From UMGS1322 sp900550765 (GTDB taxonomy: Bacteria > Bacillota > Clostridia > Christensenellales > QALW01): a DNA stretch of 41,294 nt. The stretch lies in NCBI GenBank assembly GCA_958448705.1, contig CAUDEY010000018.1, positions 1 to 41,294 of the forward strand, read 5' to 3'. The notes under the pieces were generated by a model. The model had not been told where the DNA came from. It did no database searches and was given only the letters and a program-made list of their open reading frames with translations. Position 1 is the stretch's first letter. The number at the start of each line of letters is the position of its first letter. This document shows, piece after piece, positions 13,619-21,649 of this stretch. The position numbers and the translations under genes are program-made.

Positions 13619-15012
13619 TGGCAACCTTCACGGCAATTCCCGAAAAGACACAGACGACAACCGCTATGCGCCGAGTGCTTGACTACGTTATGCAGGATAA
13701 GAAAACCCTGTATCGCAGAGAGGATGGAACATCGTACAAGCTCATCAGCGGTCAGAACTGTGTCCCCGAAACAGCCTATGCGGAATTTATGGCGACCAAG
13801 CACAGCTACGGAAAAGCAAACGGTGTATTTTTCAAACAGTACGTGCAGTCCTTTCATCCGAACTGCGGTGCGACACCGGAGCAGATACACGCTATCGGGG
13901 TGGAAATGGCAAAGGAGTTTGAAGGCTTTGAGGTGGTAGTTGCCACCCATATAGATGCCGACCATTGCCACACACATTTTATCGTCAATTCCGTGAACTG
14001 TGAAACGGGAAAGAAAATTCAGATTAACGAAAAAGGTCTGGAGCAGCTTCGGCACAGATCGGACGAGATATGCAAAGCCTACGGCTTGGAAATCCTCGCC
14101 CCCTATGAAAAGCCGAAGCAGAAAGCACTCAGCCAACGGGAATACCGAGCCGCCTACCGAGGTGACAGCCGAAAGCTCAAGCTGATAAACGCCATTGATT
14201 ATGCGGTACTGCACAGCAGAACAAAGGTGCAGTTTATAGAGCAGATGAAGAAGCTGGGATACGGTGTAAAGTGGATAGACCATTACAAGTATATCACCTA
14301 CACCACGCCTGACGGTCAGCGGTTTCGGGATAACCGATTGGCAGACGATAAGTATTTGAAAAAGAATTTGGAGGAACTATTTGCCTATGGCGACACTAAA
14401 CCCACGATTGAAAGAAATGAACGATATAACGGAACAGATCGAGGAAACGGTAGAACTGCTGACCGAGCCGCTGAAAGTGGAATACCTTGTGTTAAAGCCG
14501 GAAACTATGGCGAAGCTGGCACAGGATCTGCAACGGATTGGCGACTCCGCTGTAAAAAGTTCGGATTTGATTTCAGCCTTGCCGACACAGCAAACGCTGA
14601 ACGCTATGATGCGGAACACGGTGGAAAGCAATCTGCGGCAGACACGGGAAATCGTATCGGACAGCAAGAAACGGATTACCGATACCTTGGAAAGCAAAAC
14701 GGAGGCACAGACTACAGCATTGAAGCGTTTGATCTCTACGGAGCTTCGGGAGATGATGACCGAGCTGAGAGCGAGGGATACGACACCGTGGAAGATGCGG
14801 CTCAAATGGCTGGGCATCGGAACGGCGATTGGAGCGATATTGTCCTCGGCGGTGTGGCTCTGGCTGCTGATATTCAGATGATGTTTGGAGGTAATGAAGA
14901 AGATGAGAACAGAAAGCGTAAAAAGAAACTGCACGGAAAGCAGTCTAAAAAACAGAAGAAACAAAAACAAACCGATCACAGTCACGAGGATGACTATGAT
15001 CTGATACTGTAA
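13618..15012 (+). CDS. Relaxase/mobilization nuclease
   Basis: 464 residues from the ATG at 13618, with GGGGAGG eight bases upstream. Relaxase features are present: a tyrosine at residue 23 in the first helix (RVLDYVMQ), the second motif around KHSYGKANGVFFKQYVQSF, and the three-histidine motif HIDADHCHTHFIVN at residues 111-124. The nuclease domain ends near residue 250 (RFRDNRLADDKYLKKNL). It nicks oriT and stays bound to the 5' end for transfer. The rest is a charged, low-conservation tail with a basic end (RKRKKKLHGKQSKKQKKQKQ). Residues about 255-421 overlap another gene in a different frame. Confidence 0.9.
   Translation: MATFTAIPEKTQTTTAMRRVLDYVMQDKKTLYRREDGTSYKLISGQNCVPETAYAEFMATKHSYGKANGVFFKQYVQSFHPNCGATPEQIHAIGVEMAKEFEGFEVVVATHIDADHCHTHFIVNSVNCETGKKIQINEKGLEQLRHRSDEICKAYGLEILAPYEKPKQKALSQREYRAAYRGDSRKLKLINAIDYAVLHSRTKVQFIEQMKKLGYGVKWIDHYKYITYTTPDGQRFRDNRLADDKYLKKNLEELFAYGDTKPTIERNERYNGTDRGNGRTADRAAESGIPCVKAGNYGEAGTGSATDWRLRCKKFGFDFSLADTANAERYDAEHGGKQSAADTGNRIGQQETDYRYLGKQNGGTDYSIEAFDLYGASGDDDRAESEGYDTVEDAAQMAGHRNGDWSDIVLGGVALAADIQMMFGGNEEDENRKRKKKLHGKQSKKQKKQKQTDHSHEDDYDLIL
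14381..14881 (+). CDS. Gene nested in another frame of the relaxase tail; coiled coil plus C-terminal membrane helix
   Basis: 166 residues. GGAGG (14370-14374) lies six bases before a TTG start (14381) and twelve bases before an ATG (14387), inside the relaxase gene. The product is regular protein sequence: a Leu/Glu-rich N-terminal helix, long charged helices (about residues 85-135) suited to a coiled coil, and a C-terminal hydrophobic helix LGIGTAIGAILSSAVWLWLLIF. The frame is offset from the relaxase by one base over 500 bases without a stop. In RSF1010 and ColE1-like plasmids mobB is likewise nested in mobA and encodes a membrane-associated mobilization factor. By analogy this is a MobB-type protein; homology is not claimed. 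Confidence 0.75.
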   Translation: MPMATLNPRLKEMNDITEQIEETVELLTEPLKVEYLVLKPETMAKLAQDLQRIGDSAVKSSDLISALPTQQTLNAMMRNTVESNLRQTREIVSDSKKRITDTLESKTEAQTTALKRLISTELREMMTELRARDTTPWKMRLKWLGIGTAIGAILSSAVWLWLLIFR

Positions 15013-15047
15013 AGGAGGGATGACCCATATCATTCGTATCCGAGAAG

Positions 15048-15308
15048 ATGTGCTGTCCTATGAGAAAGAACAGCCTCGCCGGAAACGAAAGATTTATTGA
15101 AAAAGAAGGTATAATTCCGGTTCAATCAAACGGACTGAGTGAAAATAAAATTGAACAGGAAAGAGTTTATGTGGTAGGTAACACTACCGTAACAGTCCGC
15201 AGTTATTTCCCCAACACGGGGCCAACGGTCACAGAACTGCTTGAAAATGTCATCCGCTTTGAAGGCAGAATGGCACAGCGAGAGCAGGAAACTTCGTCAG
15301 ACGGCTGA
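15048..15308 (+). CDS. Small element protein encoded before the recombinase (start uncertain)
   Basis: 86 residues if started at ATG 15048; the ATG at 15060 is also possible. The C-terminal half, VYVVGNTTVTVRSYFPNTGPTVTELLENVIRFEG, resembles the small TnpW-like proteins often encoded just upstream of large serine recombinases. A second reading frame begins at ATG 15020 directly after GGAGGG and gives MTHIIRIREDVLSYEKEQ.. for 26 residues to a stop at 15100. The two may be one gene with a frameshift, or a leader peptide and a gene. The ribosome binding site is too close to 15020 and too far from 15048, so I keep the start open. Confidence 0.5.
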   Translation: MCCPMRKNSLAGNERFIEKEGIIPVQSNGLSENKIEQERVYVVGNTTVTVRSYFPNTGPTVTELLENVIRFEGRMAQREQETSSDG

Positions 15309-15325
15309 CAAATTTGTGAAATCGC

Positions 15326-15386
15326 TGGAAATCCGACCCGTGTTGTGGTATAATGCTTTTGTAAGCAGATGTATTGTAACACGGGT
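15326..15386 (+). promoter_or_regulatory. Extended -10 promoter of the recombinase flanked by an inverted repeat
   Basis: TGGAAA (15326-15331), a 17-base spacer and TATAAT (15349-15354), with TGG before the -10. ACCCGTGTT (15336-15344) and AACACGGGT (15378-15386) are exact complements and bracket the -10 and the expected start of transcription. This could be an operator or an RNA hairpin in the leader. Confidence 0.6.
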
Positions 15387-15408
15387 TGTTTCAGCGGAAA
15401 GGAGCTAA

Positions 15409-17028
15409 ATGAAACAACAAATATACAATACAGCAATCTATTTACGACTCAGCCGTGACGACGAGCTTCAGGGCGAAAGCGGAAGTATCTCAACCCAAAG
15501 GCAGATGCTTACCCAATATTGCAGAGATAACGGACTCCGCATTTACGACGAATATGTGGATGACGGTTACAGCGGTACGAACTTTGAAAGACCGAATTTT
15601 CAGCGTATGCTGGATGACATTGAGGACGGCAAAGTAAACTGCGTAATCGTAAAAGACCTGTCCCGACTTGGCAGAAACTATGTTATGACGGGACAGTACT
15701 CCGACATCTACTTTCCATCTCACAATGTTCGGTTTATCGCCATTGCAGACGGTGTTGACAGTAACAAGGGCGAAAGTGAAATCGCCCCGTTCCTCAACAT
15801 CTTAAACGAGATGCACGCAAGACAAACCTCGAAGAAAGTCAAAGCGGCACTGCACACCAAATTCGTGAACGGTGCGCATTACGGTGCATATCCGCCTATC
15901 GGATATATCAAAGACCCCGACCAAAAGGGACATTTGATAGCCGACACCGATTATATGTGGATCGTGGAAAAAATCTTCGACCTTGCTGCCCACGGTAACG
16001 GCGGCGCAAAAATCCGCCGTTTGCTTGAAGAAGCGGAAGTCCCCACACCATCGTGGATCAATTTTCAAAGGTACGGAACTTTTGCTCATATCTTCAAGGA
16101 TCAACCCGAAAGCAAGCGGTATCAATGGACGATTGCACAGGTCAAGAAAATTTTGTCCGACGAGGTATATCTCGGACACAGTATTCACAACCGACAGGCT
16201 CATATCTCTTTCAAGAACAAGAAGAAAATCCGCAAACCGAAAGAGGAATGGTTCAAGGTTGAGAACACACACGAACCCATCATATCAAGGCAGCTTTGGG
16301 ATCAGGCACAGGCACACATCAACAGCCGAAAAAGACCGCAGAAGAACGGTGAAACACATATATTCGCCGGACTTATCAAATGTGCCGACTGCGGTTGGAC
16401 GCTTCGGTATCTCCGTACCAAGCCAGCCGATTGTGTGAACGAGAAAAGAATCTTCTCCTGCACCTCGTACAGTCAGTACGGCAAGAAATACTGCTCCATC
16501 CATTATATCAAGTACGAAACGGTATATGAGAGCGTATTACAGGACTTGCAGTATTGGTGCAGATACGCACACACCGACAGGGACGGGATGCTGAAACGAA
16601 TCCTAAAAAGCGGAGATGACCACCGTGAAGCCGACATCAGCCGAGCAAAGAAAGAGCTTGTAAGAGCCGAAAAACGCCTTGCCGAGCTTGACGATCTGTT
16701 TGCCAAGCTGTATGAGGACAGAGCGAAAAATTCCGTATCCGAGCGAAATTACGCTATGCTCTCAAACCGCTATCAGGACGAACAGTTGGAAATCGAAGCA
16801 AAGATAAAGGCTTTACAGGACAGGATAACGCAAAAGGCAAAGACCAAGGATAATGCGGAAATGTGGATCGACCTCATTTCAAAGCATACCGAGATTACCG
16901 AGCTGACCGCACCTCTGCTCAACGAGCTGATTAACAAAATCGTGGTACACGAAGCCACAAAGGACGAAAACGGCAAAAGACATCAATTACTGGAAATTGA
17001 TTACCGTTTCGTCGGTACGATTGATTAA
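15409..17028 (+). CDS. Large serine recombinase (integrase of the element)
   Basis: 539 residues, GGAGC before the ATG. The N-terminal resolvase domain has the catalytic serine at residue 15 (YLRLSRDDE), the STQRQMLTQYC helix and VKDLSRLGRN. The recombinase domain follows (GAYPPIGYIKDP), then a zinc ribbon (IKCADCGWTLRY with C at SCTSYSQYGKKYC), a coiled coil (about residues 410-490) and a DUF4368 tail (INKIVVHEA). It should catalyse integration between attP and the XRE-gene attB with a GG crossover. The gene lies 56 bases from attR, as is usual for such elements. All catalytic regions are complete, so it is probably active. Confidence 0.95.
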   Translation: MKQQIYNTAIYLRLSRDDELQGESGSISTQRQMLTQYCRDNGLRIYDEYVDDGYSGTNFERPNFQRMLDDIEDGKVNCVIVKDLSRLGRNYVMTGQYSDIYFPSHNVRFIAIADGVDSNKGESEIAPFLNILNEMHARQTSKKVKAALHTKFVNGAHYGAYPPIGYIKDPDQKGHLIADTDYMWIVEKIFDLAAHGNGGAKIRRLLEEAEVPTPSWINFQRYGTFAHIFKDQPESKRYQWTIAQVKKILSDEVYLGHSIHNRQAHISFKNKKKIRKPKEEWFKVENTHEPIISRQLWDQAQAHINSRKRPQKNGETHIFAGLIKCADCGWTLRYLRTKPADCVNEKRIFSCTSYSQYGKKYCSIHYIKYETVYESVLQDLQYWCRYAHTDRDGMLKRILKSGDDHREADISRAKKELVRAEKRLAELDDLFAKLYEDRAKNSVSERNYAMLSNRYQDEQLEIEAKIKALQDRITQKAKTKDNAEMWIDLISKHTEITELTAPLLNELINKIVVHEATKDENGKRHQLLEIDYRFVGTID

Positions 17029-17044
17029 CTAACCCACAAATACC

Positions 17045-17070
17045 GATTTGCCCCCTAAAAAGGGCAAATC
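17045..17070 (+). terminator. Terminator after the recombinase gene
   Basis: GATTTGCCC (17045-17053) and GGGCAAATC (17062-17070) with an 8-base loop, followed by a weak T-run. It lies between the recombinase stop and attR. Confidence 0.6.
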
Positions 17071-17083
17071 TTACATACAGTAT

Positions 17084-17121
17084 CTTTAACTATGCGAAAC
17101 GGGCGAAAGCTATCCTGACAT
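17084..17121. other. attR of the integrative element
   Basis: The element half CTTTAACTATGCGAAACG is 17084-17101, the core GG is 17102-17103 and the host half starts with CGAAAGC at 17104. The element half is the near-complement of the attL element half. Confidence 0.85.
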
Positions 17122-17620
17122 TGCCTTTTTACCTGCTTTGGCGAATATACTTGAAACAAGTATAGACGCGCTTATTGGTATGGATATTATACGCGCAGAA
17201 CAAACACGGTATAATATCCATAAAACGGCAAGTGAATTTCAACAAAATGATGATTATGAATCTGCTGAAAAGGTTTATCGTGACGCTTTACTAAGTTACC
17301 CAAATAACCCCGGTATGATACTGGGACTTGGAGGAGTGTTAGCATTGCAGGGGAAATCTGAAGAAGCAATCGAACTTATGGAAAGGGGCTTGTCCCTATC
17401 TACAAATGAAAAGCAAAAAGCGACTACTCGCGCTGCACTCTGCTTCTTATATTTAAAATGTGATAAAACCGAAAAAGCGAGTGCGCTTGCTGCCTCATTG
17501 CCACATACAAGAGAAAGTCGTGAAATAATTCAGCCATTAATATCAAAAGGCATGAGTGAAGATGAAATAGATAAGAATATTAAAACCATTTTACTTGGTG
17601 ATGTTAATATTCTTTGGTAA
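17105..17620 (+). pseudogene. C-terminal fragment of the interrupted XRE-TPR regulator
   Basis: 171 codons continue the frame broken at 9454: ESYPDIAFLPALANILETSIDALIGMD, the end of the HTH domain and its linker, then a tetratricopeptide-like helical region (SEFQQNDDYESAEKVYRDALLSYPNNP, GKSEEAIELMERGL) ending GDVNILW. No good start codon or ribosome binding site lies at its beginning, so expression is doubtful; excision of the element would restore the gene. In such proteins the TPR part usually senses a signal or partner and controls DNA binding by the XRE domain. This one is expected to be inactive as it stands. Confidence 0.88.
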
Positions 17621-17707
17621 TAAAAATATCCTCCGTGTCACTTTAAATTTAAAATTGAATAATTGACTGATCTGTATATAAATAATCGTTATCCATATGG
17701 TAACATA

Positions 17708-17740
17708 TAAGCGGCGGAAAAGCTATCTTTCCACCGCTTA
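17708..17740. terminator. Hairpin between the TPR fragment and the ABC exporter genes
   Basis: TAAGCGG.GGAAA (17708-17720) and TTTCC.CCGCTTA (17728-17740). On the minus strand the single mismatch becomes a G-U pair, so it best fits termination of the ABC operon ending at 17784. It may work in both directions. Confidence 0.6.
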
Positions 17741-17783
17741 ATAAATCGTTATCGCATCTCAGCAAAAGACGTCCGATGCTTTT

Positions 17784-19589
17784 TTATGCAAACTGACTAT
17801 AATACAACTCGGCATAGGCACCCTTCTGCTGCAGCAGCTGCTTATGCGTTCCCTGCTCAATAATATTTCCCTGTTCCATTACAAGGATCATATCTGCATC
17901 GCGGATCGTAGAAAGCCGGTGCGCAATCACAAAGCTGGTACGTCCGTGCATAAGCTTTTTCATTGCTTTACCGATTTCCGCCTCTGTACGCGTATCCACA
18001 CTGGAAGTCGCCTCATCAAGGATCAAAACCGGCGGATCTGCCAGCATCACACGGGCAATAGTCAGCAGCTGCCGCTGTCCGGCAGAAATATTTCCCGCAT
18101 CGTTATCCAACACAGTATCATATCCTTTGGGAAGAGTACGTATAAAATAATCCGCTTTGGCCGCCTTTGCCGCGGCTATAATCTCCTGTTCAGTAGCGTC
18201 ACTGCGGCCATAAGCAATATTCTCTTTTACCGTACCGCCAAACAGCCAGGTATCCTGCAATACCATACCAAAATTTTGCCGCAGCGCCCGCCGAGTAAGC
18301 TCTTTAATATTTTTATCATCAATATAAATATCTCCGCTGTTTACCTCATAAAAACGCATCAGCAAGTTGATAAGTGTAGTTTTTCCGGCGCCCGTACTGC
18401 CGACTACCGCAATTTTCTTTCCTTTTTCAGCCATAAAACTGATATCCCGCATCAGCGTTTTTTCCGGAGTATAGCCAAAGCTGACATGCCGGAACGTAAT
18501 CTGCCCCTGTGCCGCAAATTCAGGCAAAGCTTCCGCCGCATCCGGAATGAGCTCTTCCTCATCCATAAGTTCGAACGTACGCTCTGCAGAGGCCAACGCC
18601 GACTGCATTGCATTAATCTCAAAAGTCGCCTGCGTAAGCGGTTCCGCCGTTTGATTATAATACTGTAAAAACGCCTGCACAGCACCAAGAGTCATTGTTC
18701 CCCGCAGCATAGCTGCACCTGCAATAACGGCGGTCAGCGCATGACCGGTACGAGTGATCAGCCGAATTGCCGGATTAATCGCATTGGTCAAAAAATCCGC
18801 TCTTTTGGCTGTAGTATAAAGGTCATGGTTGGCAGCCTCCACCTGTGCGATGCTTTCCCGCTCATGGTGATACGCTTTAATAACATTACGCCCGCTGTAA
18901 TACTCTTCTACAAGGCCTGTTAATTTTCCCAAACTTGCCTGCCGCTTTGCTGCAAAAGCCAGATTTTTTGACGCCACAATTTTTGTTATTACCATACAAA
19001 CTGCCATAATTGCCAAAAAGATCAATGCCAAAAGCCAATTAAAATAAAACATCATAGCAATAGATCCGGTAATGGTAACACTTGAAATCATCAAACGTAA
19101 AAGCCCTGTTTGCAGAATTTCAGAGACCTTATCCAAATCATTGGTCACCCGGCTGAGGATTTCCCCCACCTTGCTCTTATCAAAGAACTTCAGCGGAAGT
19201 CTATTGAGCTTTTTACTCAACTGCACACGCATTTTAAGTGTCAGCCGTTCCGCTACGCTCGCCATCAAATAAGCCTGAAGATAATAAAATATCCACGCCG
19301 TTACATATAAGAGAGAAAGCATCAAAAGTTTAACGCCCAAAGGCTCCCACGGCACGGAAAACCCGCGCCCCTCCGCAATCGCTTCCTTTATCGTTTCCCA
19401 CAGGCAATTCATCACTCCCGCACTGTAGAACGGCGTAAAAATATTCAAAAAAGCATAAAGGATGATCGACGCTCCGATCACTGCAAGCCGGCCGTATTGA
19501 TCCCTGGCAAGCTGAAGCAGCCGATATATCGTCTGCTTGGTATTATGAGGAACATCATATTCCTCACTTTCAAGAAATTCTTCCACCAT
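17784..19589 (-). CDS. ABC exporter subunit, functional-site half (second gene)
   Basis: 601 residues. A type IV exporter with six membrane helices in the first 330 residues and a C-terminal ATPase. Walker A is GSTGAGKTT, the signature is ISAGQ in place of LSGGQ, Walker B is VLILDEATSSVD with the catalytic glutamate, and the switch histidine is in IAHR. Together with the upstream gene this makes a heterodimer like BmrCD, LmrCD or TM287/288, in which one ATP site is degenerate. The start codon overlaps the stop of the other subunit by one base (TAATG), with AGGAGG upstream, so translation is coupled. The substrate is not predictable; drugs, peptides and lipids are all possible. Confidence 0.93.
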   Translation of the reverse strand: MVEEFLESEEYDVPHNTKQTIYRLLQLARDQYGRLAVIGASIILYAFLNIFTPFYSAGVMNCLWETIKEAIAEGRGFSVPWEPLGVKLLMLSLLYVTAWIFYYLQAYLMASVAERLTLKMRVQLSKKLNRLPLKFFDKSKVGEILSRVTNDLDKVSEILQTGLLRLMISSVTITGSIAMMFYFNWLLALIFLAIMAVCMVITKIVASKNLAFAAKRQASLGKLTGLVEEYYSGRNVIKAYHHERESIAQVEAANHDLYTTAKRADFLTNAINPAIRLITRTGHALTAVIAGAAMLRGTMTLGAVQAFLQYYNQTAEPLTQATFEINAMQSALASAERTFELMDEEELIPDAAEALPEFAAQGQITFRHVSFGYTPEKTLMRDISFMAEKGKKIAVVGSTGAGKTTLINLLMRFYEVNSGDIYIDDKNIKELTRRALRQNFGMVLQDTWLFGGTVKENIAYGRSDATEQEIIAAAKAAKADYFIRTLPKGYDTVLDNDAGNISAGQRQLLTIARVMLADPPVLILDEATSSVDTRTEAEIGKAMKKLMHGRTSFVIAHRLSTIRDADMILVMEQGNIIEQGTHKQLLQQKGAYAELYYSQFA

Positions 19590-21310
19590 TACACCTCCTT
19601 CGTTTGGGATTCATAAATTTCACGGTAAACTGAACAGGTATCCATCAATTGCAGGTGGGTTCCAATGCCCACTGCTTTTCCGTCATCCAAAACAACGATC
19701 TTATCCGCATCCATAATGCTGCTGATACGCTGAGCAATAATCAATACGGCAGCATCCCTCACATCTTTCTTCATAGCCCTGCGCAAGGCAGCGTCTGTTT
19801 TAAAATCCAAAGCAGAAAAACTATCGTCAAAAATATAAAGCTCCGGCCTTTTTACAAGTGCACGGGCAATAGAAAGCCTCTGTTTCTGCCCGCCGGAAAA
19901 GTTATTTCCGCCCTGTGCTACAAAGGAATCCAGTCCATTGGGAAGCTTTTTTACAAAATCCTCCGCCTGCGCCGTTCTCAGTGCCTGCCAAAGCTCCTCA
20001 TCAGCGGCATTCTGCCGGCCGTAGCAAAGATTTTCACGTATCGTACCGGAAAACAACCAGGCCTTCTGCTGCACATAGCCGATCCTTTCCCGAAGTACTT
20101 CCTGCGGAAGTTCCTTAATATCAACGCCATTAAATAGAATTCTGCCCTGAGTAACATCATGAAAGCGCAGCATCAGGGAAGCGATCGTCGATTTTCCGCT
20201 GCCAGTCCCGCCGATAATCGCAGTAGTTTCCCCACGGCGGCAAATAAAATCCAGTGCTTCCAACGTATATTCTTCCGCATCGGCAAAACGGAAAGATACC
20301 TGCTGAAAGCAAACCACATTCTGCTCGCCCTCTTTAGGCATTGTTATCTGCTGTGCATCAGTAATTTCGGGGGAATAATTCAAAAGCTCTCCCACACGTG
20401 CGCAGCAGGTTCGGGCCCGCGGCAGCAGTAAAATAACCATCTGCGCCATCATAATATAGAACAGCGTTAAAAGCGCATATTCCGTCAATGCCGTAATATC
20501 ACCGATCTGCATATAGCCTTCTGTGATCCTGCCGCCGCAAAGCCACATAACCGCCACTACAAACATGTTCAAAATAAAAAAGGAAAGACCATCCAAATTG
20601 GCAAACATGCGATTCGCGCGTATTGCTGTATCCGCATAGGAGGAAAACGTATCCTCCAATCGTTTTTCTTCTTTTTGTTCCTTATTAAAAGCCCGGATCA
20701 CGCGCACCCCAGTGATATTCTCCCGGAGAACGCCGTTCATCTTATCCAGCAGCTTTTGCAGCCGCTGAAATAAAGGCGCAGCCCTGCGCATGATAAAAAG
20801 TGCAAAAACTAAAATCGCAATGATAGCAACGATCAAAATCAGCCCCATAAAATGGTCAATTTGAAAAGCCAGATACAAAGCGATTACACTGACAATAGGT
20901 ACGGGAAGAATAATCTGGATGCACATAATAATCGCCTGCTGGATCTGTGTTACATCTGAAAGCGTACGCGTTGTAATAGAGGCCGTACCGAACTGCCGAT
21001 AATCAAATACCGAAAGCGTAAGGGATTTCTGATAAATTGCATTGCGCATATCCCGCCCGATTTTTGCCGAAAGATCTGCGCAGGCATATCCGCCCAGAAT
21101 CGCTCCGGCACCCGAAAGTACGGACATTACCAGCATTTGAAGTCCTTTTTGTACCAAATACTCCACATTGCCGCCGGCAACGCCAAGATTCAGCATATCG
21201 GCCATAAGCGTAGGAATATACAGAGCACCGCCGGCATCAATGACCAGCATCAGCATTGTTAAAAGAAACAGTTTCCAATGCGGCCGAATAAATCGGAATA
21301 TAATTTTCAT
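19589..21310 (-). CDS. ABC exporter subunit, degenerate-site half (first gene)
   Basis: 573 residues with the same architecture as its partner. Walker A is GGTGSGKST and the signature FSGGQ is canonical, but the Walker B glutamate is aspartate (LYIFDDSFSALD) and the switch histidine is glutamine (IIAQRISS). These two changes in one chain mark the noncatalytic site of heterodimeric exporters. It is the promoter-proximal gene of the operon. A GGAAGGGAG ribosome binding site lies an unusual 13 bases before the ATG. Upstream are a strong promoter and a leader with an intrinsic terminator, suggesting attenuation. Confidence 0.93.
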   Translation of the reverse strand: MKIIFRFIRPHWKLFLLTMLMLVIDAGGALYIPTLMADMLNLGVAGGNVEYLVQKGLQMLVMSVLSGAGAILGGYACADLSAKIGRDMRNAIYQKSLTLSVFDYRQFGTASITTRTLSDVTQIQQAIIMCIQIILPVPIVSVIALYLAFQIDHFMGLILIVAIIAILVFALFIMRRAAPLFQRLQKLLDKMNGVLRENITGVRVIRAFNKEQKEEKRLEDTFSSYADTAIRANRMFANLDGLSFFILNMFVVAVMWLCGGRITEGYMQIGDITALTEYALLTLFYIMMAQMVILLLPRARTCCARVGELLNYSPEITDAQQITMPKEGEQNVVCFQQVSFRFADAEEYTLEALDFICRRGETTAIIGGTGSGKSTIASLMLRFHDVTQGRILFNGVDIKELPQEVLRERIGYVQQKAWLFSGTIRENLCYGRQNAADEELWQALRTAQAEDFVKKLPNGLDSFVAQGGNNFSGGQKQRLSIARALVKRPELYIFDDSFSALDFKTDAALRRAMKKDVRDAAVLIIAQRISSIMDADKIVVLDDGKAVGIGTHLQLMDTCSVYREIYESQTKEV

Positions 21311-21348
21311 ACAGATTTTTTATCTCCCTTCCTGTAAAAAATAGAGTT

Positions 21349-21421
21349 AAAAAAAGCCGGATGAGCAAGCAAGCCTAAGGCATGCCATCTTATCCGGTTC
21401 GTAATTGCCAATTACCCAACC
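21349..21421 (-). promoter_or_regulatory. Attenuator-like leader of the ABC exporter operon
   Basis: Read on the minus strand: hairpin 1 (21421-21396) is GGTT/AACC over GTAATT ggc AATTAC. Hairpin 2 (21397-21357) is CCGGAT/ATCCGG with inner stem GCA.GCC/GGC.TGC, followed by TTTTTTT, a good terminator. The two hairpins share the bases CC at 21397-21396. A short frame TTG GGT AAT TGG.. (nine codons) starts just after GGAGG, although the spacing is too short for strong translation. Confidence 0.7.
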
Positions 21422-21438
21422 CTCCGATGAGTACTGCG

Positions 21439-21467
21439 ATTTTATCATAGCAAAAAAAAAATGTCAA
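21439..21467 (-). promoter_or_regulatory. Promoter of the ABC exporter operon
   Basis: TTGACA (21467-21462), a 17-base spacer containing ten T, and TAAAAT (21444-21439), on the minus strand. Confidence 0.8.
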
Positions 21468-21573
21468 CCTGAATATGCTAAAAAAACAAATACTGTCTGC
21501 CGCTTCCAATAGTATAAAACATTTCGCACTCAATAAGTTCAAAATTTATTAACAGCTTTTCCGGCGAAATCAT

Positions 21574-21602
21574 TTGACAGATTCTTTTTTTTATATGATA
21601 AT
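21574..21602 (+). promoter_or_regulatory. Promoter of the thioredoxin gene
   Basis: TTGACA (21574-21579), a 17-base spacer and GATAAT (21597-21602). It is divergent from the ABC promoter. Confidence 0.65.
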
Positions 21603-21649
21603 GAATTTATACCTTAACAGTATTTTTGTTAGGACTATAGGAGAAAACT

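Larger units (their letters stand above)
9453..17103 (+). mobile_element. 7.65-kb integrative mobilizable element with serine recombinase and relaxase
   Basis: Both ends are defined by the split host gene. The element encodes its integration enzyme (15409-17028) next to attR, a relaxase with MobC, and cargo. It has no coupling protein or type IV secretion genes, so transfer would need a helper element in the same cell. The distance between the two GG cores is 7649 bp. attP reconstructs as CTTTAACTATGCGAAACG + GG + AGTTTCCCATAATTAAAG, with 15 of 18 positions symmetric about GG. attB reconstructs as ..AAAATGGGAACGC + GG + CGAAAGCTATCC.., which restores the frame. The left attB half and both attP halves share ATG(G/C)GAA at the same distance from the core, as expected for a common recombinase contact. 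Confidence 0.92.

Noticed and set aside
9453..17103. Classification as a self-transmissible conjugative element
   Set aside because: No coupling protein, VirB4-like ATPase or other secretion genes; only relaxase, MobC and recombinase are present, so mobilizable is the right level.
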